In this document: in pieces, positions 9,601-21,248 of the stretch
Layout of the letters: every line of letters begins with the position of its first letter
Numbering within the stretch: position 1 is the first letter of the stretch
NCBI GenBank assembly: GCA_029851415.1
Contig: CM056743.1
Location: 93,160,501-93,224,500 of the forward strand
Length of the DNA: 64,000 nucleotides
DNA from: Eretmocerus hayati
Taxonomy: Eukaryota; Arthropoda; Insecta; Hymenoptera; Aphelinidae
Reading direction: 5' to 3'
The notes under the pieces: generated by a model
What the model was told of the DNA's origin: nothing
What the model saw: only the letters and a program-made list of their open reading frames with translations
Databases searched by the model: none
Program-made: the position numbers and the translations under genes

Positions 9601-12499
9601 ATGTGTCTATCAGTAATGTCTCAGGTTCTATATTTACTTGCTAATATCTATTCATTTGTCTCTCATGCTATATTATCATTCATGAAGTATACATCCCAAA
9701 GTCTTGAAATGAGTAACCTTTGCCGAGTTGCTCAGTTTGAAATTCAGAGTTTATCCTTAATCTCAAGCAAGTGGAATCTGTATTAGAAATCAGAATGGAG
9801 TCTCCTACTCAAGCAGTGATACAATCACAATAAATGTCCAGGTACAGCGGTAACATCCATGGATCAGCTATAGCCAACAAGAGGCACTGATCATGACATT
9901 TGCATGACATAATTAGTACGGCAATTAAAAATATTATGATCTACTCCTTGTAATAACTACATCCACAGAATAGCACAATAATATATAGAGGTGTGCTTAC
10001 GGGTAGTTGTTTGGAGTAATGGTCATCGGGGGATTTAGTACTGCAGAAATCACTCCACTCAAAATGAAAGCACATAGTGCAAAAATGTGTACCAACTCGT
10101 AGTACAAAAATGTGTTTTCGATAGTGGGAGTGATAGTTCAACAAAATTTAAATGCCACATACGAAATATGATGAGATAGGAGTATATACAAAATGTGAGG
10201 ATGAGCTGAGGTGTAACTGGATGTCACATAAGGAAAATACCTGGGAGTATCCAAAAAATTTGAACAAGACACTTGTTCATTGCACCAGTCATCCACTATC
10301 AGTATGCTCGGGCGGAAAACCGTATAACCTTGAGTTTATACATGAGGATATCTCTGAAACTTTTGACTGTCGGACTCGGAAAAAGTCACAGCAGTGGAAA
10401 TTGAAATATACGGCTAGAGCCTGTTATTGAGCAACCACGATGGTTCAAGCACGAGGATTGTATGCAATTAGGTGTTAGAATATAGTAACGAAAGTCAGAA
10501 CTAGAATATACTGAACGCTCTACCAATGGTTTCATCATTTCTTGATGTACTTTTCACGAAATCGGAGCTGCACAGCCCTCGTTCAAACGGATGATACTAG
10601 TGGAGCGTCTGGAGTCTCAGTGGATGGAAATTGGTATGATATTCTGAGGGTATTTGTAACATGTTCACAGTGTTTAGAGCTCTGTGCCCACCTTACCGCG
10701 CGCGTGCCTTCCAAAAACCTGTGCGATTAGGCATGTTGTACGCAGGTCCTCTTTTCCGTTTTACCCGGTTCCTTGGCTTCTGCCCACTTCCTTTTTTTTC
10801 CAAGAGAAATACGATGAGTATTCTCTGGAGTGTCTCTGAATTACGCTCCGCAAGCTGAAGCGTCTGAAGCGACTTGAGAATTTTCTCCCAGAAATGTGAG
10901 ATACTCACATCTCTATGTGTCACGGCTGAGCACCTCGAGGCACACCTCTTTCGACTAGAGGAATCATAACTTTGGACCATCAGGAATCAGTTTGAGAAGT
11001 TACGGAACTTGATCGAGAACGCTCCACTCACGAAAGCCTGCCAAATTCCAAGAGTGTAACGCTGTGACACGTAAATTCCTCGATCACCGGGTGTTTTCTC
11101 ACGCATGATTGACTCTAGTATCTGCTCACATCCACCAATCAAGCTCTAACTTGTTGACCACTATCAGGACATTTGAACGAAGATAGTTTAACAGGTTTGA
11201 CCTGGCGAAATGCCCTACAACCAGTTTGGCTGAGCTGTGACAGCAAAAGTGAAAAGCTTCAGAGATATCCTTACATGCATGAAGGGTAAGGTTATGTCGA
11301 ATCCTATGTTGACATATTCTCCTCAGTTCAGGAAACCTCGACGCTGCCTCGCCCCACACTCGTATATATATAGAACACCGAACCCAACCTCCTTTACTCT
11401 CAGCATGGTCCGCTCGGTCGGTGAAAGTCGACTTCCACGTGCTCTTAAGGGGGCGGAGCATACCCCTGCGCATGCACTGACTCGAGGCGATGTCGTCCTC
11501 TCCGCAGGCAGCAACTTCTTCCCCCACCGGAAGGAGAAAGATTCAGCACAAAATGGTAGCCACACGATGCCTGCGTGGCGAAAATGACCAAAGTACGTCC
11601 GAATCACAAGTTCAGTAGCGAGGGGCACACCACGAGTCGGTTGGGTCGGGCAGGCATATAACGTAGACAGAGTAACGTAACGTCCACCTGGCTCTTCGCA
11701 CTGACCGAGGTGGTGACTTCTCCAATTTGGGCGTCTTCTAATCTCGCTCGAACGCGCGGTGAGGAGGCACGAAATCTAGGAGGCAGCAACTACTCTACGC
11801 GGCACCACAACACGACTCTCCATGATACTGGAAGGGAACGGGGGGCGGGGAGAACACCGGGTACCAAGCAAACTCACTCACCGTGCGATGGGGCCCATGG
11901 GGCTGCAGCGGATCTGCCATGTCCTCTCCTGGGTTGGCACCAGCTCGTGCGGCGCGCTTTTGCTAGTGCGGTTAACCTGGCTCCGCCAAGGTACCTCGGC
12001 GAGATGTACTGAAGTTCGTCCTGGGCACGCGAAACTACTGGTCACTGGCTCACCCAGGACGCGAATACTTCCCGCACTTGGTCACTTCGCACTCGTGTAC
12101 AAAAATTCCGCAACCACTTGTTGCTCACAAACTCGTGCCGACACATCCATGAAGTGTCGGCACGCTGCGCGGTGGAACCTCGCTCCCGCTTGCCCGAGCG
12201 CGCGCGTCACCGTTCCATGACCGAGAGGTGCTGCCACTATCCGTTGAAGGGAGCAACTGCCTTCATTCAAACCGCTGGGAACTGCTACTCGTCCACTTTT
12301 CGTCCTTCGCAGCGTACCTCGACACAAAACGCGAGGAACATATTAGATTCCTGTATATACGCTCCGGGGCAACGCCGAGGGCTAAAACAAAGGGTTTCCC
12401 AAAGCGTGCTGCAACTTCCACGTTGCAAACTGGTTCCAATAGCCGACATCCTCTGGTAGAACTTAGAACTGTGAACCAAATCACACTATCAATGAGAAG
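9601..12499. other. No gene recognised; scattered weak signals only
   Basis: Open frames such as 10152-10430 (92 codons) and the overlapping frames near 11237-11628 and 11822-12220 show no known motif. GC content rises between about 10.5 and 12.4 kb. A TATATATATA run at 11363-11372 precedes CCGAACCCAACC and an ATG at 11404, which could be a promoter, but nothing downstream supports a gene. Confidence 0.4.
12134..12164. repeat. 11-bp perfect hairpin
   Basis: CGTGCCGACAC pairs exactly with GTGTCGGCACG across a 9-nt loop. No T-run follows, and no gene is adjacent. Confidence 0.6.
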
Positions 12500-12530
12500 T
12501 TAAGGTAGTTGCACACTCAAATGCAAAGTA

Positions 12531-12821
12531 TACCAGAATGTCACCAAAGTTGGTGAGGATTTAGTTCAAGTGTCAATGAACACCTGTGCAAGATTTCAAA
12601 ATGATTGACCGTTCTGCTTCACAGTGGTAGTCATCGAAATTCATCACTTTTAGCATGGCGCTCATGCGGGATCGTCGACTCCCATAAAAACGCAATGTTA
12701 AGAGTGGCGGGTTTTTGATGGCTACTACTCCGAAACAAAACGGTCAATCATTCTGAAATCTTGTCCAGGTGTTCATTAACACTTGAATTGAATCCTCCCC
12801 AACTTTGGTGATTTTCTGGTA
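12531..12821. mobile_element. TA-flanked foldback miniature element nested in the left arm
   Basis: Inverted arms begin TACCAGAA and end TTCTGGTA. Inward blocks such as CACCAAAGTTGG, AATGAACACCTG and AATGATTGACCG recur inverted on the far side. TA dinucleotides at 12529-12530 and 12822-12823 are the target duplication. The uninterrupted right arm confirms the join, since AAGTACAACATG matches AAATACAACATA there. TA targeting suggests a Tc1/mariner-type mobiliser. Confidence 0.8.
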
Positions 12822-12994
12822 TACAACATGTTTCAGAATTCGCGTACACCCCGATAAAATTAGGTAGCGGTGATTTTGTTATTTCGATTGGTGAGATCGA
12901 GAGATTTTGTTACGATTTCCTGAGTTTGTAACTGTCGTGTAAAAAAATGTATTTTTTAGCGTTATGTCAGTAACGCTTGGTGTGTAATGCTTAA

Positions 12995-13372
12995 GGCCAT
13001 GTCGGAGTCTCGCGGCAAAAACGGGGTTACAACTAACACGATGGGTTTTCCATCAATTGGGACGGGGGTAGTCGCAAATGACTTGGAATTGCTTCAGGAA
13101 TGTGCCTCTGGTACGATCTGTAAGGATAAAAGTCTCTCACTCCAAAGGAGGAATCAAAGAATCGCGAGATATTCCGATTCTGTTTCTCAAAGAGCGCGAG
13201 CTTGGACCGTAGATCAAGTTTTTAGGCAGATTAAGACTTCTTTCCTCACTAACTGTACCAGAGGCACATTTCTGAAGCAATTCCAAGTCATTTGCAACCA
13301 CCCCCGTCTCAATTGATGGAGAAACCATTGCAAAAAGTGTAACCCCGTTTTGCGCGAGACTCCGACACAGCC
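12995..13372. mobile_element. TTAA-flanked miniature element nested in the left arm (378 bp)
   Basis: The termini are GGCCATGTCGGAGTCTCGCG on the left and GGCTGTGTCGGAGTCTCGCG on the right read inward. Pairing continues inward for over 100 bp (for example GACTTGGAATTGCTTCAG on both sides). TTAA lies at 12991-12994 and 13373-13376. The homologous place in the right arm (around 19165) has one TTAA and no insert, giving a clean empty site for comparison. Confidence 0.85.
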
Positions 13373-13837
13373 TTAACGGCTAGCATTACACGAAAACGTT
13401 ACATTGTGTATTCTGCTTGGTTATGGCTCGGAGGGGTGTGTTTGTCGGCTGCTCTTGTGTTGATTGTGAACCGTGATTTTTTGCGCGAGCTGTTGGTGTG
13501 AGGAAATTAAAAATTAATTCGGTGTGGTGTGCGTGTTGGGGCATTCACGTTCTTGTGAGAGCTGTGTTCTCGGCGGGTGCGGTGGCAGCGGCATTGCATA
13601 ATTTCATGCGCGCTTCTGCAGAGGCAACGACGCAGTGCTTTTCGCGTTCGAGTTTGAATTTTCGTGTTGTGGGAGTCGCGGAGAGTGTTGTTAGATACTA
13701 AGGTGTGTGGAATAATGTTGTGTGGCATGCTTGTCGAGAGCCGACAAACAGACAACCGTGGCCTTGGTCTTGGCCGCTGCAGCAGAAGGTCGGCATGCCA
13801 TATCGTAGCAGACATCTTCTGTCTTACGCACACAGAA

Positions 13838-13889
13838 GCACAACTTCCACACCGATATGAGTGCCTCTACATCCGTGTGGAAGTTGTGC
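13838..13889. repeat. 15-bp perfect hairpin
   Basis: GCACAACTTCCACAC (13838-13852) pairs exactly with GTGTGGAAGTTGTGC (13875-13889), leaving a 22-nt loop. It lies just inside the inner end of the left arm of the 7-kb element. Confidence 0.7.
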
Positions 13890-15874
13890 ATTAGTAATAG
13901 TGGAGAGTCGTGAGGGAGCAGCGTTGGGGTTAGTTTTATATAACATGGCGGAATGTGGCCCCCAGTGCCCCTATGCGTGGCCCCGAGCTCGCGATCTGGT
14001 GAGAAAAAGGAGAAAGAGAGCGAGTTCGATGTGGCCACAATCACGGGGAATGGGGCGAGACGGATCAGACCACGCAACCGGCCAGTCCAGCAGAAGAATA
14101 ATGCATCGAATTTAACGCAAAGGCGATGATGAGTGAGATGGGCCAGGTTGTCGATTAACCTCTCCGAAGCTCTATCGCGTGATGTTGCTGCTGACGCTAA
14201 TTACTCCAGTCATTTTTGTGATGATTTATGTATTTCAGTTTTCGCAAAGCCGTTGTTTCTGCCTCCATCTTCGCGCTACTCTTTACCTTGATTTTGTGCT
14301 GGCAATCTTATTGTGATTACGAGAAAAGAGGGGGTGGTGTTTATGTTGTGTGAATAGTTTTGTACAGATATGGAGCTGCTGCAGAAAGTGAGAAGACGAA
14401 TTTTCCTCTGTTTCGACAGCGGGGTGTGAACCAGATTCTTGTGAACAATTTTTTTTTCCTGTGAAAATGTTAGGAGTGCTAATTCTGTTCCTTGATAGAT
14501 TCATCAACAAATGCTGAATTACATTTCATGAAACACTGTGTGCCACTTGATTTGTCAGTAAGCTCTAGAGTTAAGCTTAAATTGTCTTCAAAATGTGAAT
14601 CTGTCGTTTCTCAGATTAATACCTGATCCAAAGCTAAAATTATGGTTCATGAGATATTGGACGGAATAGAGCTTATAGCTTTCAACTTCTTGTTTACTTG
14701 CGTATCTAAGCCTGCTTCATACAATTTCTTCACTACGTTCAAAGTTTCAACATTCACGCTCAATAATATTTCATGACTCCAACCATCAGAACTGGATAGA
14801 ATTGTGTTCTGATGTTAATCACAATGTTTGTTGAATCTCTCATGAGCTCCATTACTGTGTTTCAAATTGAAAAATATGATTGTGGATGATTGAGCTTTGA
14901 CGTCTTCCAACAGAATGGGAACAGGATGAGATACCTTGGAGAAATCAGTGGCCAGCAGGCCTCCTTGCTATAGTTTGACAATATCTTAGGACTCAGTGAA
15001 TCAATCATCGGTATAGTGTACTGAAGACTGGGATTCATTGGTCATTAGCCGTGGTTTATTCATTTGCTCACCTTTCTACTGAACACAATCAAGTGCAGGA
15101 AAAGTAATCAGCTACGGTTGATTGCTGCGACACTCCCTCCATCAATTTCTGATCGAAAACATATACAGATCTATGTTTCACATAGGCATGAAAGCCTTGT
15201 CGAAAGTGGATGATCTTAACTGTTCCAACAATCCATTACTTTTCCTACAGCTATGTGATGTAGTTAGTTGTGAATTTGAAAATATTGAGGTACGTAGTAA
15301 GATAGAATGTCAGATTGTATTTCGTGCCAGAAGGGAAATGAAAGACTATGCACACCCAATCGCTTCTCTTGTTCAAAACTAGTTGAGTCTTCTGAAAGGT
15401 TCTTGTAACTTGTATAGTAAATTAATCGGCTGATGGAGCTCATTTCCAGGAAAAAACTTGAACTCTCATGCAGTCATACATTATTGGAACTCTCTTTCGC
15501 TCTCTGTCTCTCTCTATTTCATTTCACTGGAGAACTTGCTCACTCTTTTGGTGGGTAAGAAGGACCAGACGCTGTCAGGTTTTTGATCGGTCGACTTGAA
15601 TCCTCATCATGACCCTTTGAGATTGAGCTAATGAAGGTGGAATTTCCGCACAGCTTGATACAAGATGCACTGAAGAATGCATGATTCAGTGAGTCATTCC
15701 TAACTTCTTCAGGATTTTAGTAACATTGAGAGCACAGTAGCCTTGAATATGAGTATTATATGGTATCTCACAGGAAGTGGATCTGCCTAACTGATTCTTG
15801 AACTGACGTTTACTTAGACCGAAAGTTCTGTCCAGGCGAATTAATTGAAAAAATACACGGATGTGAAACTAACC

Positions 15875-16065
15875 TTTGAGTTCCGGGATGCCGGTCGAAA
15901 ATTTTGTAGAGGGGAAATGATCCTAAAACCCAGGCAGGCAAATTATCTCGCAAGTACGCGGATGCCCGGACCGAAAATTTTGTCCGCGGAGGAATAGATC
16001 CTAAAACCTAGGAAGGCAAATGAACCCGCAAGTACCCGGATGCCCGGACCAAAAGTTCTTTTTTA
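15875..16065. repeat. Short tandem repeat, ~76-bp period
   Basis: GGATGCC(C)GG followed by CGAAAATTTTGT begins near 15886, 15960 and 16038, with AGATCCTAAAACC and GGCAAAT between. About two and a half copies are present. The first is the most diverged. Confidence 0.7.
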
Positions 16066-16659
16066 CAGCTAGCGGGTCTGCGTAGACCACATTCGCTTAC
16101 GCTAACACGAAAAGCAAAATACTCAATTGTTGGGTACACGAAACACTATTACGGATTCCCAGGTGAATCCATTTCCGAGATTCTTATAGTTTTCGAGGAG
16201 AAGGTTTGTCTTTGATATGACAGGAAGTTCACATTAGTGAACGATCAATAAGCGTATAATAAAATAAGTAAAATAAGCGCAATTCTCAGATCTCTGATAG
16301 AACCACGATCGAGACATTTTCTCGCCCACAATATCCAAATGTATGATGAAATTTTGTCTCATATCCCAGCTTCAATAACCTGTCGGGTTACGTTTGTCCA
16401 CAATTTCAATACGTCGCACAGCTTTCCCAATTGTTGAGTGAGAATCTTGGGTTGGAAAGAGTAGTTTTCGAGATAAAACCATGGAAACATTGTGTCCACT
16501 CCTGATCATATAGATGAGGCTGCAAGGCTGCACTACAGTCGAATATATTTCTGGTGAACTAGTCTATGATAAGTACAGTTCCCGCTGGAAAACTGAATCT
16601 AAGGAGTTGTGAACTCACGATGACTCCTCCATCTTTCGCGCGTTCTCTGTCGACGCACT

Positions 16660-17215
16660 AATTTTTTTTATTTACAAGACTATGCACCTATGATGACTAC
16701 GAGTATTATTGAATTCGTATTCTAGTCTTGTTCCTGATATCGCTGCAAAACAACGATGCTGAGTGATAAGTTAAATAATTGCTATTTTCCACTTGTAAAA
16801 CTGTTAGAGAGCTTCGTGCATTGTCGTCGGGATCAAGGGGAAAAATATCATGTCTGCAATAGCGAGATTCTGCATTTTATACGGTGACAACCGATCCAAA
16901 ATTTAGAGTTTGAATCGCGGTTCCGCGAGATTTGCAATAATACGAATCCAAGCAATTCGTTATGATACCAATCACTCATCATTCAAGCCCACAGGGAGAT
17001 CTGTGCATTGCCACCAAGGCCAAAGATTCCACGTTACTTTCCCATTCACAAGACTATGCACCTATGACGATTACGAGTTGTCTGAAAATCGTCGTTGAAA
17101 TCTAGTTTTTGGAATCACTGCAAAACAACGATGCTCAGTGGTGAATTCCATCTCTTCTCACCTATTATTCGAGCCCACGAAGAGCTCTGGGCACTGCCTT
17201 CGAGATCCAGTGAAA
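16660..17215. repeat. Diverged repeats with ~187/374-bp spacing
   Basis: CAAGACTATGCACCTATGA occurs at about 16674 and 17048, and CTGCAAAACAACGATGCT at about 16743 and 17117, both 374 bp apart. A looser block (TGCATTG with nearby GATC) recurs at about half that distance. Similar blocks occur near 20849 and 21024 inside the Transib-like element, so this may be a dispersed repeat family. Confidence 0.5.
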
Positions 17216-17239
17216 AAAACATTCCGTTTCCAATAATCT

Positions 17240-18300
17240 GATTAGGTGAAAAATCTTACGAGAGCGGAAGACTCCCTACTTCGCTCGAGCAAAAGTGCGA
17301 TACATGCGGCGAACAAGTTGAGGATGAAAAACTTTCGCAAAATTCCCCAGTTCGTGCACGCAAAAATTCATAACTCCGGGAAAGTGTTGAACTTTCGTGT
17401 GCGATCGCTATTTGCACGCGAAGATCCGAAACTCGGAGCAGGTCACTTGGGGCCGGAAATCCTTCCGCGTGTGCGGTAATCCAAAATTTGGGCCAAACGA
17501 GTTCAGGTTGGGAAAATTCCGTGTGCGCAAAGGTTTTTCACTTCAGCACGCAAAAGTTCGAAACTCGTGGCAGTCGAGCTTTGATTGATATCTTTCGCGT
17601 ACGCGAAAATTACTCACATAGCGCGCGTGAAATTCGAAATTACCTCGACAGACGAGTTGGAGAATGGACACTCTCGCATGCGCGAAGAGAAAACTCGCCC
17701 GCGCACACGGAAATTTCCCACCTTCTACAGATACATCGTGAGCTTCTCAATTATACGATTACGAAAAAAGGTCTCTTTCTTCCCATCTAGAAAATTCAGC
17801 GAACGCGAAAAAAGCTTCTCGCGGGTGCCACAGTGGACATCATTACGCGTGGAGTAACAATCCTCGATATTTCACAGGGCGACGAATCTCTCAAGTTCCC
17901 AATACGAGACTTTATGTTGGAGAAAGAGCCCCGAAGTTCATCAAGAGATGAAGTGAAAGAGTCATTTCACGTTGTTTATATAGGTAAAATCATAGCGTGA
18001 ACCATCATCTCCGTTGATAAGAATTACCCAAAAGATGAATGGACTGCGCAAAGGGAAAACGAACACCCGATAAGCTGTCGAAATTAGCATACGCGAGTAT
18101 GAACTAAAATGTTATGTTTGACGCTGAGATTGCTGTTGTGCATGAGCGAGTTAGACCATAGCGTACGCGAGGATCATGTTAAAAAAGAAAGAAGAAAAAA
18201 CGGGATCAGGACGATTTCTTGCAAACGCGATGATTCAGTAATTGAGCGAGCGCGAGAAATGGTGTGACGTATCGTACGATCTATCGCGTACGCGAAACCC
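17240..18300. repeat. CpG-palindrome-rich degenerate repeats
   Basis: Loose repeats of CGCACGCAAAA and GAAACTCG occur through 17.3-17.6 kb. Perfect palindromes TTTCGCGTACGCGAAA (17593-17608) and TCGCGTACGCGA (18284-18295) stand out, with ATCGTACGAT at 18271-18280 and related TACGCGA words near 18089 and 18159. No coding sense is visible. Confidence 0.5.
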
Positions 18301-19342
18301 AACTCCATTGACTCACCTCAACAGCACCAATCTCTGGCACTTGAGTGGAGGATCACTGCCGAAACACCAAATCAGGTCGATTAAATCGGCTAATCCCCCA
18401 GCCTAAGTGAAGAAATGTGGCATGACCTTTTGCGAGCAAGAGGGTCACTCGCCAAACTTGAAATAGCTCGATCCGCATTGAGTCCGCTACCTTGTCTGCA
18501 CTGTGCCTCCGCAGACGACAGCGCAAACCATGCATCACAGCAGAAAATAAACATTCCCAACGAGGCAATTTGACAGGAATACTCCTCGACCGACGAAGAA
18601 AAATTGAAGACAACGCAAACACGTGGCATCATCTCGCATAAGCCGGTCGCGAGCCATGCAATTGGTGCACCGAAAATATGGCCCGCAGCAGACACATAGC
18701 ATCATCTGTACTGCGTTATCTGCGACGAGATGTTTGCTACGATACGGCATGCCGACCTTCTGCTGCAGCAGCCAAGGCCAAGGCCACGGTTGTCTGTTTG
18801 TCGGCTCTCTACACGCATGCCACATGACATTATTCCACACACCTTATTATTCAACAACACTCTCCGCGACTCCCACAACACGAAAATTCAAACTCAAACG
18901 CGAAAAGCACTGCGTCGTTGCCTCTGCAGAAGCGCTCATGAAATTATGCAATGCCGCTGCCACCGCACCCGCCGAAGACACAGCTTCCACAAAAACGCGA
19001 ATGCTCCAACACGCACAACACACCGAATAAATTTTTGATTTCCCGACGCCAACAGCTTGCGCAAAAAACTCACGGTTCACAATCAACACAAGAGCAGCCG
19101 ACAAACACACCCCTCCGAGCCATAACCAAGCAGAATACACAATGTAACGCTTTCGTGTAATGCTAGCCATTAAGCATTACACACCAAACGTTACCGACAT
19201 AACGCTAAAAAATACGTTTTTTCACACGACAGTTACAAACTCAGGAAACCGTAACAAAATCTCTCGATTTCACCAATCGAAATAACAAAATCACCGCTAC
19301 CTAATTTTTTCGGGGTGTACGCGAATTCTGAAATATGTTGTA

Positions 19343-19518
19343 CAGTAGAATCTCCCTTAACAGATACCTCCCATTAGCGGACACCTCCCAATAACGGACA
19401 ATTTTTTGCGAGCAGCAGGAGTTTAATCACAGAAATGAACCTCTGATTAGCGGACACCTCCGGATAGCGGACAGTTTTGATGCAACCAGAGGTGTCCGTG
19501 CGACCGGAGATTTCACTG
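19343..19518. mobile_element. pogo/Tigger-like miniature element nested in the right arm (176 bp)
   Basis: It begins CAGTAGAATCTCCCTTAAC and ends GAGATTTCACTG, an inverted CAGT-type terminus. TA lies outside both ends (19341-19342 and 19519-19520). Internal GCGGACACCTCC words are typical of the ends of pogo/Tigger-group elements as I know them. It occupies the same TA as the different element at 12531-12821 in the opposite arm. Confidence 0.8.
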
Positions 19519-19549
19519 TATTTTCAGCTTTAATGTACAACTACCTTAA

Positions 19550-20356
19550 ATATTATTTATAATCTAGTAGATCGGGCAATCAGTCTCTCCCATCCGAAAT
19601 CCATAAGTAAGATTTGAACGCCATTGAAAAATTGCTCACTGATAACAATTACCCGCAATCTTTTAGTGACTAGCACATCAATGTTCGCCTATAAAAGTGA
19701 AAAAATCGGACTATAATGCTCTATCTAATCATGAACCGAATCAGCTAGTTGTATATCAACATGAAATCTCTTACCCTTCCCATGATGGTTCTCCCCGAAA
19801 ATGCTTAAACACACTGAAAAAATTCAACATTTTTACTCTTTCAGAAATTAACAAAACGTAACAAAACACCATAAGGTTGGGTAAAGATCTAGTGAACAAA
19901 TTTGATAAGACAGGAGTCATTTATAACTTCTCTTGTGAGAATTTCTCTGCATCATATGTAGGTGGAAATAAGAGAGCATTATCAGTGAGAACCAAAGAAC
20001 ACGATAGAATGAAGGATCCAGATCCTGTAATTCCAATCCACATATAAGAAGCTGGTCGAGATTCCGATTGACCAGGCAAAATTACTTGATCGTAAACCTA
20101 ATCTCCATAAAAGATTATAAAATGGGATGATTTTCATAAATCGAGGTATCAACAATATCAAATCAAAAACAGACACTCGATCTCTGAAGAGACTAAATAC
20201 TTAACACACTCACATACAGCCCACATCGTTACTCACTATAGCGTTCTCCGAGTCTCATCAATTTATTCTTCCACTATGTCATATTCCAGATCTGATCCTT
20301 CTATAACGAAGTGTGCTCATTATATGTATACTCCAGGTCACCCGCGATTTAACACC
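19550..20356. other. No gene or element recognised
   Basis: AT-rich sequence with only short open frames. I see no repeat structure. Confidence 0.45.
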
Positions 20357-20361
20357 TGACG

Positions 20362-21243
20362 CACAGTGGGGCTAAAAACCGATTTCGGGACAAGATTCAG
20401 CGCCACGCGAATTTTAAACCGATCAAACCAATTCAAACGGGCTTTTCTTCGTTCTCCTTTACTCTACAAGATACCTGCCCTCAGAATTCAATCCGGGAAG
20501 CTCTGGAGGCCCAGGATCGTGTTGAAGGGCGATCAAGACAAAAAGCAAGAAGTATAAGTTTGTACTGATGAGTGATGAATAGTTCCTCCTTACTGCAGTC
20601 TTTGCCAAATCCAGGTGGGAATGTTCGAAAAGCATCTGAGGTCGAGTTGACACCTTGGAGAAACATTTTGTGAGGCTACATCGAGGTATACTCCAAGAGG
20701 TCGTGGATATCGATGATATTCGAGTACTAAGTGAGTGGGGAAGATATTGCAGAGTTCTGAAGCCCTGAGATCAAGCTCACGCATTCCTGTGACATGGGCA
20801 CACACATTGTGTATCTCTAACTTATGATTTGAGCCCGCCTAGATCCCCGTACATTACCGCCAGGATCGAAGAAAGTCGATTTTTGATGATTGGGGTGTAT
20901 TACCAAGGTAGCTAAGCCTGGAATCCTGATTTAGAGTTAGGTTGCCGGAGTTCTGCAATGATGAGAGTATTTCCCTTATCAAGTGGGACCAAAAACATGT
21001 ATTTTGGGCCCAACCAGAAAATCGTACATTGCCGCCAGGATCGAGGAGACTTAATTTTCGACGATTTTTGGTTGATCGACCAACACGATTCTGTGACTTC
21101 GCAGCTTCTCAAATCAAATTCTCCGGGAAGGAATCTTGTAGAGTGTCAAAAGATTGAGAAGATCCTGTTTGAATCATTTCGATTGGTTGAGGATCCGCGA
21201 GGCGCCGAATCTTGTCCCGAAATCGATTTTTAGCCCCACTGTG
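20362..21243. mobile_element. Transib-like non-autonomous element ending in CACAGTG (882 bp)
   Basis: Both ends carry CACAGTGGGGCTAAAAA, followed by CGATTTCGGGACAAGATTC, in inverted orientation with two mismatches in about 40 bp. Looser pairing continues inward for about 120 bp. TGACG lies outside both ends (20357-20361 and 21244-21248), a 5-bp target duplication. By family knowledge, Transib elements have CAC-type termini, including CACAGTG-like heptamers, and 5-bp duplications. There is no transposase frame. Two related blocks (TACATTRCCGCCAGGATCGA) lie inside at about 20849 and 21024. Confidence 0.65.
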
Positions 21244-21248
21244 TGACG

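Larger units (their letters stand above)
13820..18732. other. Interior of the 7-kb transposon; no transposase recognised
   Basis: About 4.9 kb between the inverted arms. The longest frames (13691-14077 minus, which begins inside the arm, and 15122-15382 plus) have no known motif. The segment contains a hairpin, a ~76-bp tandem repeat, a ~187-bp repeat family and a CpG-palindrome-rich stretch, listed separately. It may contain further unrecognised insertions. Confidence 0.5.
12504..19545. mobile_element. 7-kb DNA transposon with long terminal inverted repeats and TTAA flanks
   Basis: TTAA lies outside both ends (12500-12503 and 19546-19549). The termini read GGTAGTTGCACAC on the left and GGTAGTTGTACA on the right read inward. 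Once the nested insertions are subtracted, the arms 12504-13818 and 18733-19545 are inverted copies of about 640 bp each, collinear with scattered substitutions. The family matches the short element at 2547-3111. The interior (13.8-18.7 kb) contains no recognisable transposase, so the copy is non-autonomous or decayed. TTAA flanks point to piggyBac- or Kolobok-type transposition by family knowledge. Confidence 0.75.

Noticed and set aside
11363..11420. TATA-like run followed by an ATG, as a host promoter
   Set aside because: The run is a simple TA repeat and no supported coding sequence follows.
20362..20400. A complete V(D)J-type recombination signal at the Transib-like end
   Set aside because: The heptamer is exact, but no ACAAAAACC-like nonamer lies at 12 or 23 bp; CTAAAAACC occurs only about 3 bp away.
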